Shown here one piece after another: positions 8,583-17,393 of a stretch of 27,071 nucleotides of DNA. A program made the translations under genes and the position numbers. Source of the DNA: RFTU01 sp032122355 (GTDB lineage Bacteria; Pseudomonadota; Gammaproteobacteria; Burkholderiales; Burkholderiaceae_C); contig JAUMCS010000044.1 of assembly GCA_032122355.1 (NCBI GenBank), positions 1 through 27,071 on the forward strand, in the 5' to 3' direction. How positions within the stretch are numbered: position 1 is the stretch's first letter; each line of letters starts with the position of its first letter. The notes below the pieces were generated by a model, which was given only the letters and a program-made list of their open reading frames with translations, was not told the DNA's origin and did not search any database.

Positions 8583-10814
8583 ATGACAGCCAAGAAAAAA
8601 GTTTCCACCACCACCGGCAAAGCGAAAAAGGCAACTCAGTCCGAAACCGAGACTAAAGTCAAAACCACCACCAGCAAAGCCGCCCAATCAAAAGTCGCTA
8701 AAACCAAGGATGATTTAGTCATTGACCGAGAGTCCGAATCGAGTAAAGTCACCCCCGCGATCAAAATCAAAAAAAACACCGCACCTGAACCGAAGCTCGT
8801 TTTAGAAGAAGAGGACCTAGGCCTCGAGCCGGAAGTAGAACTCGAAACCATTGAAGAAAGCACCCCCACGACGGGCACCAAAACCAAACCCCTTCGCATG
8901 AAAGTCAGTCGCGCCAAAGAACGTGCGCTGATGCGTGAATTTGGACTGGATGAAACAGCATTGACGGAAGAGGAAAAAGTCAAGCGCCGCTTGGAGCTCA
9001 GAACCCTGATCAAAATGGGTGTTAAAGATGGGTATCTAACGCATCAAAAAATCAGTGATCACCTACCTGAGAAGCTGATTGAACCCGACATCTTAGATGC
9101 CATTACATCCATGCTTAAGGATATGGGGATTGCCGTTTATGATCAAGCCCCCGATGCAGCCTTGATTCTAATTGAGGGCGGCAGTACCACGGGTGCTAGC
9201 GATGAAGAGGCCGAAGAAGCCGCAGAAGCGGCATTGTCAACGGTTGACTCTGAGTTTGGCCGCACCACTGATCCGGTACGAATGTACATGCGAGAAATGG
9301 GAACCGTTGAATTACTCACACGTGAGGGCGAAATCGAGATTGCCAAACGCATTGAAGGCGGGCTTCAGGCCATGATGTTAGCTATTTCGGCATCCCCCAC
9401 CACCATTGCTGAGATACTTTCCTTAGCCAAACAAATTGAAGAAGGTGCTGTACCCATCTCTGATGTGGTGGATGGTTTCGTTGCCGAAGATGAAGCTGAT
9501 GACTATGTGGCTGAAGAAGACTTTGATGAGTTCGATGATGAAGATGAGGATGAGGATGAGGATGGCCTGGGCGGCTCTAAAGCCCTAACCAAAAAACTGG
9601 AAGAACTCAAAAACGCCGCATTGTTGCGCTTTGCTGACCTGCATCAGCAGTTTGACAAAATGCGCAAGGCTTATGAACGCGACGGTTACAATTCGAATTC
9701 CTACAAAAAAGCCCAAAATGGTGTCAGCAATGTCATCATGAACATACGCTTCACGGTTAAAACCATTGAGCGTTTATGCAATATTCTGCGCAATCAAGTT
9801 GAAGACATACGCCGCTGTGAACGCGAGCTTCGCAAAATTGCCGTTGAAAAATGCGGCATGTCGCAAGAATACTTCATCAACCACTTCCCACCCAATATTC
9901 TCAACAGTCAATGGGTGCTCAAAGAAGCCTCAGCTGGTAAGCCTTATTCTGCGGTTTTGGGCAGGCATCTACCTGCATTCCAAGAATTTCAACAAAAATT
10001 AATTGATTTACAAGCCAATGCGGTCGTTCCCTTGAATGACCTCAAAGAGATCAACAAGCAAATGAATGCCGGCGAGCGCGCCAGTCGCGATGCCAAAAAA
10101 GAAATGATCGAGGCCAATTTACGCCTGGTGATTTCTATTGCCAAAAAATACACCAATCGCGGCCTTCAATTTTTAGATTTAATCCAAGAAGGCAACATCG
10201 GCCTTATGAAAGCCGTGGATAAATTTGAATATCGTCGCGGTTACAAATTCTCCACCTATGCGACTTGGTGGATACGCCAAGCCATCACGCGCTCGATTGC
10301 AGATCAAGCCCGCACCATTCGAATTCCAGTTCATATGATTGAAACCATCAACAAAATGAACCGGATTTCACGCCAACACCTTCAAGAGTTTGGCTATGAA
10401 CCGGATGCGACTGTATTGGCGGCGAAAATGGAAATTCCCGAAGACAAGATCCGGAAAATCATGAAAATAGCCAAAGAGCCCATTTCCATGGAAACGCCAA
10501 TTGGTGATGATGAAGACTCTCATTTAGGCGACTTCATTGAAGACTCACTTCACGTGGCTCCTATGGAAGCCGCCATGCAAGGCGGCTTGCGCGATGCGGT
10601 CAAAGATATTCTGGATGGCCTAACACCAAGAGAGGCAAAAGTGCTACGCATGCGCTATGGCATTGAAATGCAAAATGACCATACGCTTGAAGAAGTCGGC
10701 AAACAACTGGATGTGACACGTGAACGCATACGTCAAATTGAGTCCAAAGCCATTCGCAAACTCAAACACCCCAGCCGTGCCGAAAAATTACGCACTTATT
10801 TGGATAAGCGCTAA
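8583..10814 (+). CDS. rpoD: RNA polymerase primary sigma factor (sigma-70, RpoD)
   Basis: This is the housekeeping sigma factor that directs RNA polymerase to -35/-10 promoters. The 743 residues hold a Lys/Thr/Ala-rich extension (1-110), region 1.1 (about 130-195), region 1.2 (DPVRMYMREMG, 230-240) and a non-conserved region with a run of Asp/Glu at about 316-328. Region 2 (about 505-575) has the -10-recognition helix FSTYATWWIRQAITRSIADQ. Region 3 starts near 583. Region 4 (about 675-740) has the helix-turn-helix TLEEVGKQLDVTRERIRQIE. The start ATG 8583 follows a weak AAGGACAACC ribosome site. In many betaproteobacteria dnaG precedes rpoD; here gabD does. hemH follows 23 bp downstream, so the two are probably co-transcribed. 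Confidence 0.98.
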   Translation: MTAKKKVSTTTGKAKKATQSETETKVKTTTSKAAQSKVAKTKDDLVIDRESESSKVTPAIKIKKNTAPEPKLVLEEEDLGLEPEVELETIEESTPTTGTKTKPLRMKVSRAKERALMREFGLDETALTEEEKVKRRLELRTLIKMGVKDGYLTHQKISDHLPEKLIEPDILDAITSMLKDMGIAVYDQAPDAALILIEGGSTTGASDEEAEEAAEAALSTVDSEFGRTTDPVRMYMREMGTVELLTREGEIEIAKRIEGGLQAMMLAISASPTTIAEILSLAKQIEEGAVPISDVVDGFVAEDEADDYVAEEDFDEFDDEDEDEDEDGLGGSKALTKKLEELKNAALLRFADLHQQFDKMRKAYERDGYNSNSYKKAQNGVSNVIMNIRFTVKTIERLCNILRNQVEDIRRCERELRKIAVEKCGMSQEYFINHFPPNILNSQWVLKEASAGKPYSAVLGRHLPAFQEFQQKLIDLQANAVVPLNDLKEINKQMNAGERASRDAKKEMIEANLRLVISIAKKYTNRGLQFLDLIQEGNIGLMKAVDKFEYRRGYKFSTYATWWIRQAITRSIADQARTIRIPVHMIETINKMNRISRQHLQEFGYEPDATVLAAKMEIPEDKIRKIMKIAKEPISMETPIGDDEDSHLGDFIEDSLHVAPMEAAMQGGLRDAVKDILDGLTPREAKVLRMRYGIEMQNDHTLEEVGKQLDVTRERIRQIESKAIRKLKHPSRAEKLRTYLDKR

Positions 10815-10837
10815 CTGCTGACTTCTTGAGGTAATGA

Positions 10838-11938
10838 ATGACTTTGGCTTGTGAACCGGCTTTTCAACATGGGAGTGCAGCTCGTATCGGTGTGTTGTTG
10901 ATCAACCTCGGCACGCCCGATGCGCCTACAGCTTCTGCTTTGCGCCGTTACTTAGCTGAATTCCTCAGCGACCCTCGGGTAGTAGAAATCCCGCGACTTT
11001 TATGGTTGATGATTTTGCATGGCATTATTTTGCGTATACGACCCGCTAAGTCAGCTGCTAAATACGCCAGCATTTGGCAACCTGAGGGCTCTCCGCTCGC
11101 TATTTGGACACGCAAGCAACAACAACATTTGCAATCTCAACTAGAGCACATGGGTATGGTCGTGCATACCGCCTACGCCATGCGCTATGGCAATCCGTCG
11201 TTAATGTTTGTCCTGGATAAACTAAAAAAAGAGGGAATCGAAAAAATACTTTTTTTACCTCTATATCCCCAATATGCATCGGCCACGACCGGCAGTGTGA
11301 TAGATGTTGTGATGAAATGGGCTGCCCAACAAAGACGCATTCCTGAAATGCGATTCATCAACCATTATCACGATCACCCTGCTTATATTCAGGCTCTCGC
11401 TGAATCCGTCCGCCAGCATTGGAATACCCATGGTGCAGCAGAGCGCTTGCTCCTGAGTTTCCATGGCGTACCGGAACGGTCGCTGCACCTTGGTGACCCT
11501 TATCACTGTGAATGCCATAAAACTGCGCGTTTATTAACTCAGGCATTAGCTATTGATCCCAGCCGAGTTCAGGTTACTTTTCAAAGCCGCTTTGGCAAAG
11601 CCAAGTGGTTGGGGCCGTATACCGAACCCACCTTAGTGGAATGGGCCCAATCAGGCGTGAAATCAGTAGATGTGATGTGCCCCGGCTTTACCTCGGATTG
11701 CCTAGAAACTCTAGAGGAAATCAACATGGAAGCGCGCGAAGCCTTCTTACAAGCGGGTGGCCAGCATTTTCAGTATATCCCTTGCCTCAATGACAACCGA
11801 CCTTGGATAACTGCCCTTGGGCAAATCGCCCAACAGCATCTCCAAGGATGGGGAGCTGATGCGGAAAGTGTTCAGGCTCTTCATCAAGACCGACTGCAGC
11901 AACGTCAGCGTGCCATCACAATGGGCGCATCAAAGTAA
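10838..11938 (+). CDS. hemH: Ferrochelatase
   Basis: HemH inserts Fe(II) into protoporphyrin IX, the last step of protohaem synthesis. The 366 residues are full length. The N-terminal signature GVLLINLGTPDAP is at 18-30 and the distal motif YAMRYGNPS at 113-121. The catalytic His209 lies in LSFHGVPERS, and the conserved acid Glu290 in CPGFTSDCLETLEEI. The start ATG has a good ribosome site TTGAGGT at 10826-10832. It follows rpoD by 23 bp. In related genomes hemH often sits just upstream of grpE with hrcA; no hrcA is seen here. Confidence 0.97.
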   Translation: MTLACEPAFQHGSAARIGVLLINLGTPDAPTASALRRYLAEFLSDPRVVEIPRLLWLMILHGIILRIRPAKSAAKYASIWQPEGSPLAIWTRKQQQHLQSQLEHMGMVVHTAYAMRYGNPSLMFVLDKLKKEGIEKILFLPLYPQYASATTGSVIDVVMKWAAQQRRIPEMRFINHYHDHPAYIQALAESVRQHWNTHGAAERLLLSFHGVPERSLHLGDPYHCECHKTARLLTQALAIDPSRVQVTFQSRFGKAKWLGPYTEPTLVEWAQSGVKSVDVMCPGFTSDCLETLEEINMEAREAFLQAGGQHFQYIPCLNDNRPWITALGQIAQQHLQGWGADAESVQALHQDRLQQRQRAITMGASK

Positions 11939-11957
11939 AAAATTTTTACCGACAGGC

Positions 11958-11985
11958 CTTGAAAATGGAGCAAAGGCACTCATCT
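11958..11985 (+). promoter_or_regulatory. Sigma-32 promoter of grpE
   Basis: A perfect CTTGAAA -35 (11958-11964) is followed by a 13-bp spacer and ACTCATCT (11978-11985), close to the RpoH -10 CCCCATnT. It sits 28 bp before the grpE ATG. The position, the perfect -35 and the heat-shock identity of the gene all agree. No CIRCE (HrcA) repeat was seen here. Confidence 0.7.
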
Positions 11986-12013
11986 ACTATATCAGTTAAT
12001 CAATTTATACACC

Positions 12014-12559
12014 ATGAATCATCCCGACGAATCTCAACAACCCCACACCCCACCTTCATCCGAAGAGCTTGATACCGCGCCGCAGGCAACAGAGACTGCG
12101 CTTGGATTGGAAGATCAGTTAGCCGATTTACAAAAACGCCATACTGAAGTCTCAGACGCGTATTTACGCGCCAAGGCCGAAGCTGAAAATGCGCGCCGGC
12201 GGGCCGATGAAGATATTTCCAAAGCCCGTAAATTTGCCATTGAAAGCTTCGCTGAAAGCTTACTCCCTGTCAAAGATAGCCTCGAAGCTGCGTTAGCAAC
12301 TCCTAACGCGACCACTGAGCAAGTGTTAGCCGGTGTCACCGCAACACTTTCGCAATTAGCTGCTGCGCTAGAACGTAATAAAGTGCTACTCATACAACCT
12401 GAGGCGGGTAGTCGTTTTGACCCACACCAGCATCAGGCCATCAGCGTAGTAAGTGCCGAGCAAGAACCCAACACGGTAGTTTCCGTTTTACAAAAAGGCT
12501 ACCTCATCGCCGACCGTGTATTGCGCCCAGCCTTGGTTACAGTCACGGCACCACGCTAG
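12014..12559 (+). CDS. grpE: GrpE, nucleotide exchange factor for DnaK
   Basis: GrpE releases ADP from DnaK and acts as a dimer. The 181 residues show a variable acidic N-terminus (1-30), a long dimerisation helix with heptad character (about 31-75) and the C-terminal beta domain. The signature there is FDPHQHQAIS at 135-144 and QKGYLIADRVLRPALVTV at 160-177. The start ATG 12014 is the first plausible one and is preceded by a T/A-rich leader with a weak ribosome site. It is followed by dnaK after 95 bp, which carry a separate heat-shock promoter. Confidence 0.97.
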   Translation: MNHPDESQQPHTPPSSEELDTAPQATETALGLEDQLADLQKRHTEVSDAYLRAKAEAENARRRADEDISKARKFAIESFAESLLPVKDSLEAALATPNATTEQVLAGVTATLSQLAAALERNKVLLIQPEAGSRFDPHQHQAISVVSAEQEPNTVVSVLQKGYLIADRVLRPALVTVTAPR

Positions 12560-12592
12560 TCAACCAGTTTAAACTTTGAGTTTTCAATACAC

Positions 12593-12620
12593 CTTGAAAT
12601 TCGGGCCATAGCCCCCACCA
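12593..12620 (+). promoter_or_regulatory. Sigma-32 promoter of dnaK
   Basis: A perfect CTTGAAA (12593-12599), a 13-bp spacer and CCCCACCA (12613-12620) lie 34 bp upstream of the dnaK start. The -10 element matches the C-rich part of CCCCATnT. The arrangement is the same as at grpE. Confidence 0.65.
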
Positions 12621-12654
12621 TTCAGAACAATCAACATTTAATCAGGAGCACTCC

Positions 12655-14595
12655 ATGGGAAAAATTATCGGCATTGACCTCGGCACCACCAATTCATGTG
12701 TGGCGGTGATGGAAGGTAACACCACCAAAGTGATTGAAAATAGTGAAGGCGCGCGTACCACGCCCTCTATCATTGCCTACCAAGAAGATGGCGAAATTCT
12801 AGTCGGTGCATCGGCTAAGCGCCAAGCGGTTACCAACCCCAGAAATACGCTCTATGCAGTCAAACGCCTTATCGGTCGTAAATTTGCCGAAAAAGAAGTG
12901 CAAAAAGACATTGATCTCATGCCTTACACCATTGCAGCCGCCGACAACGGCGATGCTTGGGTTGAGGTTCGAGGCAAAAAATTAGCTCCTCCGCAGATCA
13001 GCGCAGAAGTCCTGCGCAAGATGAAAAAAACGGCAGAAGACTATCTGGGCGAAGAAGTGACTGAAGCCGTGATCACGGTTCCTGCCTACTTTAACGATAG
13101 CCAACGCCAAGCCACCAAAGATGCCGGACGTATTGCGGGCCTCGATGTCAAACGCATCATCAATGAGCCCACCGCAGCAGCGCTGGCATTTGGTTTGGAT
13201 AAAGCCGGTAAAGGCGACCGCAAAATTGCCGTTTACGACTTAGGTGGTGGCACCTTTGATATTTCCATTATTGAAATTGCGGATGTTGATGGCGAAAAAC
13301 AATTCGAAGTTCTGTCGACCAATGGCGATACATTTCTAGGCGGTGAAGACTTTGACCAGCGCATTATCGATCACATCATTGCCGAGTTCAAGAAAGAACA
13401 AGGCGTTGACCTAACCAAAGATGTCTTGGCTCTACAACGACTTAAAGAAGCCGCTGAAAAGGCCAAGATTGAGCTCTCTAGCTCCCCCGCTACGGATGTG
13501 AACTTACCCTATATCACAGCTGATGCTTCAGGGCCTAAGCACCTCAACATCAAGCTCACCCGTGCCAAACTAGAAAGCTTGGTGGATGAATTAATTGAAC
13601 GCACGATTGCCCCTTGTCGCATGGCCATTAAAGATGCTGGCGTACAAGTGGCTGATATTGACGATGTGATTTTAGTCGGCGGCATGACCCGTATGCCCAA
13701 GGTTCAAGAAAAGGTCAAAGAATTTTTTGGTAAAGACCCACGTAAAGACGTCAACCCTGATGAAGCTGTAGCAGTGGGCGCAGCGGTGCAAGGTCAGGTG
13801 CTATCAGGCGACCGTAAAGACGTATTGTTATTGGATGTCACACCCTTGTCATTGGGTATCGAAACCATGGGCGGTGTGATGACCAAAATGATCAAGAAAA
13901 ACACGACCATACCGACCAAGTTTAGCCAAGTGTTTTCCACCGCCGATGACAACCAACCCGCCGTAACCATCAAAGTTTTTCAAGGTGAACGTGAAATGGC
14001 AGCGGGTAATAAAAGCCTCGGTGAGTTCAACCTCGAGGGTATTCCTCCAGCTCGTCGTGGCACGCCTCAAATTGAGGTCACTTTTGACATTGATGCCAAT
14101 GGTATTTTGCACGTCAACGCCAAAGACAAAGGTACTGGCAAAGAAAACAAAATCACTATCAAAGCCAACTCTGGCCTGTCTGAAGAAGAAATTCAGAACA
14201 TGGTTAAGGACGCTGAGCTCAATGCCGAAGAAGACAAAAAGAAGCTTGAACTCGTACATGCTCGCAATACTGCCGAAGCAATGCAACATAGCGTAGAAAA
14301 GTCATTGGAAGAAATGGGAGATAAAGTCGATCCTGAAATCAAAAAGAACATCCAAAATGCGCAAAAAGAACTCGCTGAAGCCATCAAAGGTGAAAGCGTA
14401 GAACAGATCAACTCCAAGTCTGAAGCGTTAATGAAAGCCGCTGAAAGCATTGCCGAGACCTTAGCGGCTCAAGCTGAGCAAGGGGGATTCCCAGGTGCTG
14501 GCGCTGCTGCAGGTTCTGCTGGTAACAAAGAATCCAAGTCAGCAAATGCAACCGATGACATCATTGATGCCGATTTTACGGAAGTCAAGAAATAA
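12655..14595 (+). CDS. dnaK: Hsp70 chaperone DnaK
   Basis: This is an ATP-dependent chaperone that binds exposed hydrophobic peptides with DnaJ and GrpE. The 646 residues are full length. The N-terminal ATPase begins MGKIIGIDLGTTNSCVAV and carries the phosphate-binding DLGGGTFD (about 196-203) and the ILVGGMTRMP motif. The substrate domain starts near LLLDVTPLSLGIET. The C-terminal lid ends in an Ala/Gly-rich linker and DADFTEVKK. The start ATG 12655 has the ribosome site AGGAG at 12643-12647. Expression is probably from the heat-shock promoter just upstream plus read-through from grpE. Confidence 0.99.
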   Translation: MGKIIGIDLGTTNSCVAVMEGNTTKVIENSEGARTTPSIIAYQEDGEILVGASAKRQAVTNPRNTLYAVKRLIGRKFAEKEVQKDIDLMPYTIAAADNGDAWVEVRGKKLAPPQISAEVLRKMKKTAEDYLGEEVTEAVITVPAYFNDSQRQATKDAGRIAGLDVKRIINEPTAAALAFGLDKAGKGDRKIAVYDLGGGTFDISIIEIADVDGEKQFEVLSTNGDTFLGGEDFDQRIIDHIIAEFKKEQGVDLTKDVLALQRLKEAAEKAKIELSSSPATDVNLPYITADASGPKHLNIKLTRAKLESLVDELIERTIAPCRMAIKDAGVQVADIDDVILVGGMTRMPKVQEKVKEFFGKDPRKDVNPDEAVAVGAAVQGQVLSGDRKDVLLLDVTPLSLGIETMGGVMTKMIKKNTTIPTKFSQVFSTADDNQPAVTIKVFQGEREMAAGNKSLGEFNLEGIPPARRGTPQIEVTFDIDANGILHVNAKDKGTGKENKITIKANSGLSEEEIQNMVKDAELNAEEDKKKLELVHARNTAEAMQHSVEKSLEEMGDKVDPEIKKNIQNAQKELAEAIKGESVEQINSKSEALMKAAESIAETLAAQAEQGGFPGAGAAAGSAGNKESKSANATDDIIDADFTEVKK

Positions 14596-14630
14596 GCTAT
14601 TGATACGTTCTTGACCGCTTTTTTTCTATC

Positions 14631-14666
14631 CAGCAGTAATCACATCAGGGTTGCTGCTGATTTTTA
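14631..14666 (+). terminator. Hairpin with T-run between dnaK and dnaJ (terminator or attenuator)
   Basis: CAGCAGTAA (14631-14639) pairs with TTGCTGCTG (14651-14659) to give a 9-bp stem with one G-U pair and an 11-nt loop. It is followed by ATTTTTATT. The element lies about 35 bp before dnaJ and would reduce dnaJ expression relative to dnaK. Confidence 0.6.
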
Positions 14667-14694
14667 TTAATCATGCTCAAAGAAAACAGTACCC

Positions 14695-15837
14695 ATGGCT
14701 AAGCGTGACTTTTATGATGTTCTAGGAGTTCCCCGGAATGCAAGTGATGATGACATTAAAAAGGCTTATCGCAAATTAGCCATGAAGTATCACCCCGATC
14801 GCAACCAAGGCGACTCGGCGCAAAAGGCTGAAGAAAAATTCAAAGAAACCAAAGAAGCGTACGAAATTCTCTCTGATGCACAAAAACGAGCAGCCTATGA
14901 CCAACATGGTCATGCGGGTGTTGATCCTAACATGGGCGGTGCAGGCGGAGCTGAAGGCTTTGGTGGATTTGCGGAAGCCTTCGGGGATATTTTTGGGGAT
15001 ATTTTTGGCGCGCAAGGGGGCGGGGGCCGACGCAATGCCCAAGGCAGGCAAGTGTACCGAGGTAATGACATCAGTTACGCCATCGAAATCACCCTAGAAG
15101 AGGCCGCCAAAGGCAAACAAACTCAAATCCGAGTGCCTAGTTGGGAAAGTTGCGATACTTGCCAGGGCAGCGGTGCCAAACCGGGTACAACGGCTAAAAC
15201 CTGTTCATCATGTCAGGGCTCTGGAACCATTCATTTACGACAAGGCTTCTTTAGCATTCAGCAAACCTGCCCTCATTGCCAAGGTACCGGTAAAATTATC
15301 CCCAACCCCTGCATTATTTGCAGCGGAGCAGGCAAGGTAAAAAAATCCAAATCACTCAAGGTCGATATCCCTGCCGGTATCAGTGATGGAGTACGCATAC
15401 GATCCACTGGTAATGGTGACCAGGGTGTCAATGGTGGCCCTTCTGGCGATCTATTCCTGGAAATACATATCAAAAAGCACGATATTTTTGAACGTGAAAA
15501 TGATGATCTTCATTGCACCATCCCCATTTCACTGACCACAGCAGCTATCGGCGGCACCACCAAAGTTCCCACCCTTGATGGCACTGCTGAAATCGACATC
15601 CCCGAGGGTACCCAACACGGAAAAACCTTCCGTCTGCGCGGAAAAGGGATCAAAGGTTTACGCTCCAGTTACCCCGGCGATCTTTATTGCCACATCTCGG
15701 TAGAAACGCCCATTAAATTAACTGATCATCAACGGAATTTACTGCGTGAGCTGGATGAATCATTCCGCAATGCCGGAGACCGTCATTCGCCCACCACCAA
15801 AGGCTGGACCGATAGGCTCAAAGATTTATTCAAGTAA
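14695..15837 (+). CDS. dnaJ: Hsp40 co-chaperone DnaJ
   Basis: DnaJ delivers substrates to DnaK and stimulates its ATPase. It is a type I (class A) DnaJ of 380 residues. The J domain (about 5-70) has HPD at 33-35. A Gly/Phe-rich linker (about 76-113) contains a FGDIFGDIFG repeat. The zinc-finger domain has four CxxCxGxG motifs with cysteines at 153/156, 170/173, 192/195 and 206/209. The C-terminal substrate domains follow. The start ATG is 14695 and the ribosome site is weak. dnaJ is separated from dnaK by 99 bp containing a terminator-like hairpin. Confidence 0.98.
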   Translation: MAKRDFYDVLGVPRNASDDDIKKAYRKLAMKYHPDRNQGDSAQKAEEKFKETKEAYEILSDAQKRAAYDQHGHAGVDPNMGGAGGAEGFGGFAEAFGDIFGDIFGAQGGGGRRNAQGRQVYRGNDISYAIEITLEEAAKGKQTQIRVPSWESCDTCQGSGAKPGTTAKTCSSCQGSGTIHLRQGFFSIQQTCPHCQGTGKIIPNPCIICSGAGKVKKSKSLKVDIPAGISDGVRIRSTGNGDQGVNGGPSGDLFLEIHIKKHDIFERENDDLHCTIPISLTTAAIGGTTKVPTLDGTAEIDIPEGTQHGKTFRLRGKGIKGLRSSYPGDLYCHISVETPIKLTDHQRNLLRELDESFRNAGDRHSPTTKGWTDRLKDLFK

Positions 15838-15848
15838 ATAAACCACTC

Positions 15849-15885
15849 GCTTGCTTTGGGTCAGTCATTCAAAGCAAGCTGACCC
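15849..15885. terminator. Overlapping inverted repeats between convergent dnaJ and dnaB
   Basis: GCTTGCTTTG (15849-15858) pairs perfectly with CAAAGCAAGC (15870-15879). A second pair, GGGTCAG (15858-15864) with CTGACCC (15879-15885), shares the junction bases. It lies 11 nt after dnaJ and 12 nt before the dnaB stop, so it is the natural transcription end for both genes. No long T-run follows on either strand, so intrinsic termination is uncertain. Confidence 0.45.
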
Positions 15886-15896
15886 CAGCAATTCAC

Positions 15897-17324
15897 TTAA
15901 TAAGCCGAGCCACCATCACCATAGCCGGGGGCTAAATTATCGAACTTGGTCAAAGGCTTCAAGAACGTTAAGCGCACCGTGCCTACAGGGCCATTACGCT
16001 GTTTGCCAATGATAACTTCTGCCACTCCAGGTTCTTTTGAATCCTTGTTGTAGTACTCGTCTCGGTAGATAAACATAATCACGTCGGCATCTTGCTCAAT
16101 CGCGCCAGACTCTCTAAGGTCACTCATCATGGGCCGCTTATCCGTACGCGTTTCGACACTGCGATTAAGCTGAGACAGAGCAATCACAGGGCACTGTAAC
16201 TCTTTGGCTAACGCCTTCAAACCACGCGAAATCTCGCCAATTTCAGTCGCACGATTTTCTTCGGATGATCCACTGCCACTCATCAATTGCAAATAATCAA
16301 CAACAATCAAACCTAATTTTCCACATTGCCTGGATTGCCGTCTGGCACGGGCCCGCAACTCGGCTGGATTTAAGGCAGGGGTTTCATCAATAAATATATT
16401 GGCCTTTGAGAGCTTTTCAACGGCCTCAGTTAAACGCGACCACTCATCATCACGCAGGGCACCCGTTCGCAGATGCTGCTGATCAATGCGCCCCACTGAA
16501 CCCACCATCCGCAGCGCCAGTTGCGAAGCTCCCATTTCCATGGAAAACACCACCACCGGCAAGCCTTCCTCGACCGCCACATGCTCGGCAATATTGATGG
16601 CCAAAGCGGTTTTACCCATACTCGGACGAGCCGCCAGCACAATCAAATCACCCGGCTGCAACCCGGCCGTCATTCGGTCAAAATCGTAAAATCCTGTCCG
16701 AACGCCGGTGACTTCTTCAGCGCCGTTCTCGGCCAGTTCATTGACACGATCAATCAATTGACCGATTAAAACATCCATGGACTGAAAGCCTTGGCGATTA
16801 CGCTGGCCCTCTTCTCCGATTTTAAAAATGCGGCTTTCGGATTCATCCAAAATCGTCGGCACCGCCTTACCCTGAGGATTAAAGGCTTGGGTGGCTATTT
16901 CATCACTGGCTTCAATAAGTTTTCGCAAAATAGCCCGCTCACGCACTATTTCCGCATAGCGTCGCAAATTTGCAGCACTCGGGACACTCTGCGCCAAGGC
17001 ATTCAAATAGGCAATTCCACCGACATCCTGGGCCTTATTTAAACTTTGCAGCCGCTCATGTACGGTAATCACATCAGCCGGCTTACTGGCCTCCATCAAC
17101 GACTTGATGGCAGAAAAAATTAAACGATGCTCGTACCGATAAAAGTCCGTATCCGTCACCGAATCAGCAGCCCGATCCCAGGCGCTGTTATCTAGTAATA
17201 ATCCACCCAGAACACTTTGCTCAGCTTCAACGGAATGCGGAGGAACTCGTAACCGCTGAACCTCTGAATCCAAAGGGGGGCTGGGGGGAAAAGAATTCTC
17301 TAAAGGCGTAATAAAGTCACTCAT
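15897..17324 (-). CDS. dnaB: Replicative DNA helicase DnaB
   Basis: DnaB is the hexameric 5'-3' helicase that unwinds DNA at the replication fork. The 475 residues contain the N-terminal primase-interaction domain (about 28-130, VPPHSVEAEQSVLGGLLLD) and the RecA-like domain. Walker A is ARPSMGKT at 232-239 and the Walker B region is GLIVVDYLQLM. Later motifs are ALSQLNRSVETR and DLRESGAIEQDADVIMF. The frame is continuous with no intein. The start ATG is 17322-17324. It has almost no leader, because a terminator hairpin ends only 18 nt upstream. In many Burkholderiales rplI or alr is next to dnaB, but neither is here. Confidence 0.98.
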   Translation of the reverse strand: MSDFITPLENSFPPSPPLDSEVQRLRVPPHSVEAEQSVLGGLLLDNSAWDRAADSVTDTDFYRYEHRLIFSAIKSLMEASKPADVITVHERLQSLNKAQDVGGIAYLNALAQSVPSAANLRRYAEIVRERAILRKLIEASDEIATQAFNPQGKAVPTILDESESRIFKIGEEGQRNRQGFQSMDVLIGQLIDRVNELAENGAEEVTGVRTGFYDFDRMTAGLQPGDLIVLAARPSMGKTALAINIAEHVAVEEGLPVVVFSMEMGASQLALRMVGSVGRIDQQHLRTGALRDDEWSRLTEAVEKLSKANIFIDETPALNPAELRARARRQSRQCGKLGLIVVDYLQLMSGSGSSEENRATEIGEISRGLKALAKELQCPVIALSQLNRSVETRTDKRPMMSDLRESGAIEQDADVIMFIYRDEYYNKDSKEPGVAEVIIGKQRNGPVGTVRLTFLKPLTKFDNLAPGYGDGGSAY

Positions 17325-17330
17325 TCGTGC

Positions 17331-17357
17331 ATCATAAAATAAAAAACCACCCTCGAA
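17331..17357 (-). promoter_or_regulatory. Possible dnaB promoter overlapping the upstream terminator
   Basis: TATGAT (17331-17336, minus strand) lies 6 nt before the dnaB ATG. A weak TTCGAG -35 (17352-17357) is 15 bp further up, inside the terminator loop. If it is used, the dnaB mRNA would be nearly leaderless. Confidence 0.25.
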
Positions 17358-17368
17358 GGGGTGGTTTT
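17343..17368 (-). terminator. Strong Rho-independent terminator of the small lipoprotein gene
   Basis: AAAACCACCC (17343-17352) and GGGTGGTTTT (17359-17368) pair perfectly over 10 bp with a TTCG-containing loop. On the minus strand the stem is followed by TTTTTTATTTTA. It begins 25 nt after the lipoprotein stop codon. Confidence 0.9.
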
Positions 17369-17393
17369 GACATCCCGATGAACGGGCGGCTAA

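Noticed and set aside
15849..15885. H-type pseudoknot formed by both inverted repeats at once
   Set aside because: The connecting loops would be about zero nucleotides long, which is not sterically possible with both full stems.
15897..17324. Intein in dnaB
   Set aside because: The length is standard and all helicase motifs run without interruption.
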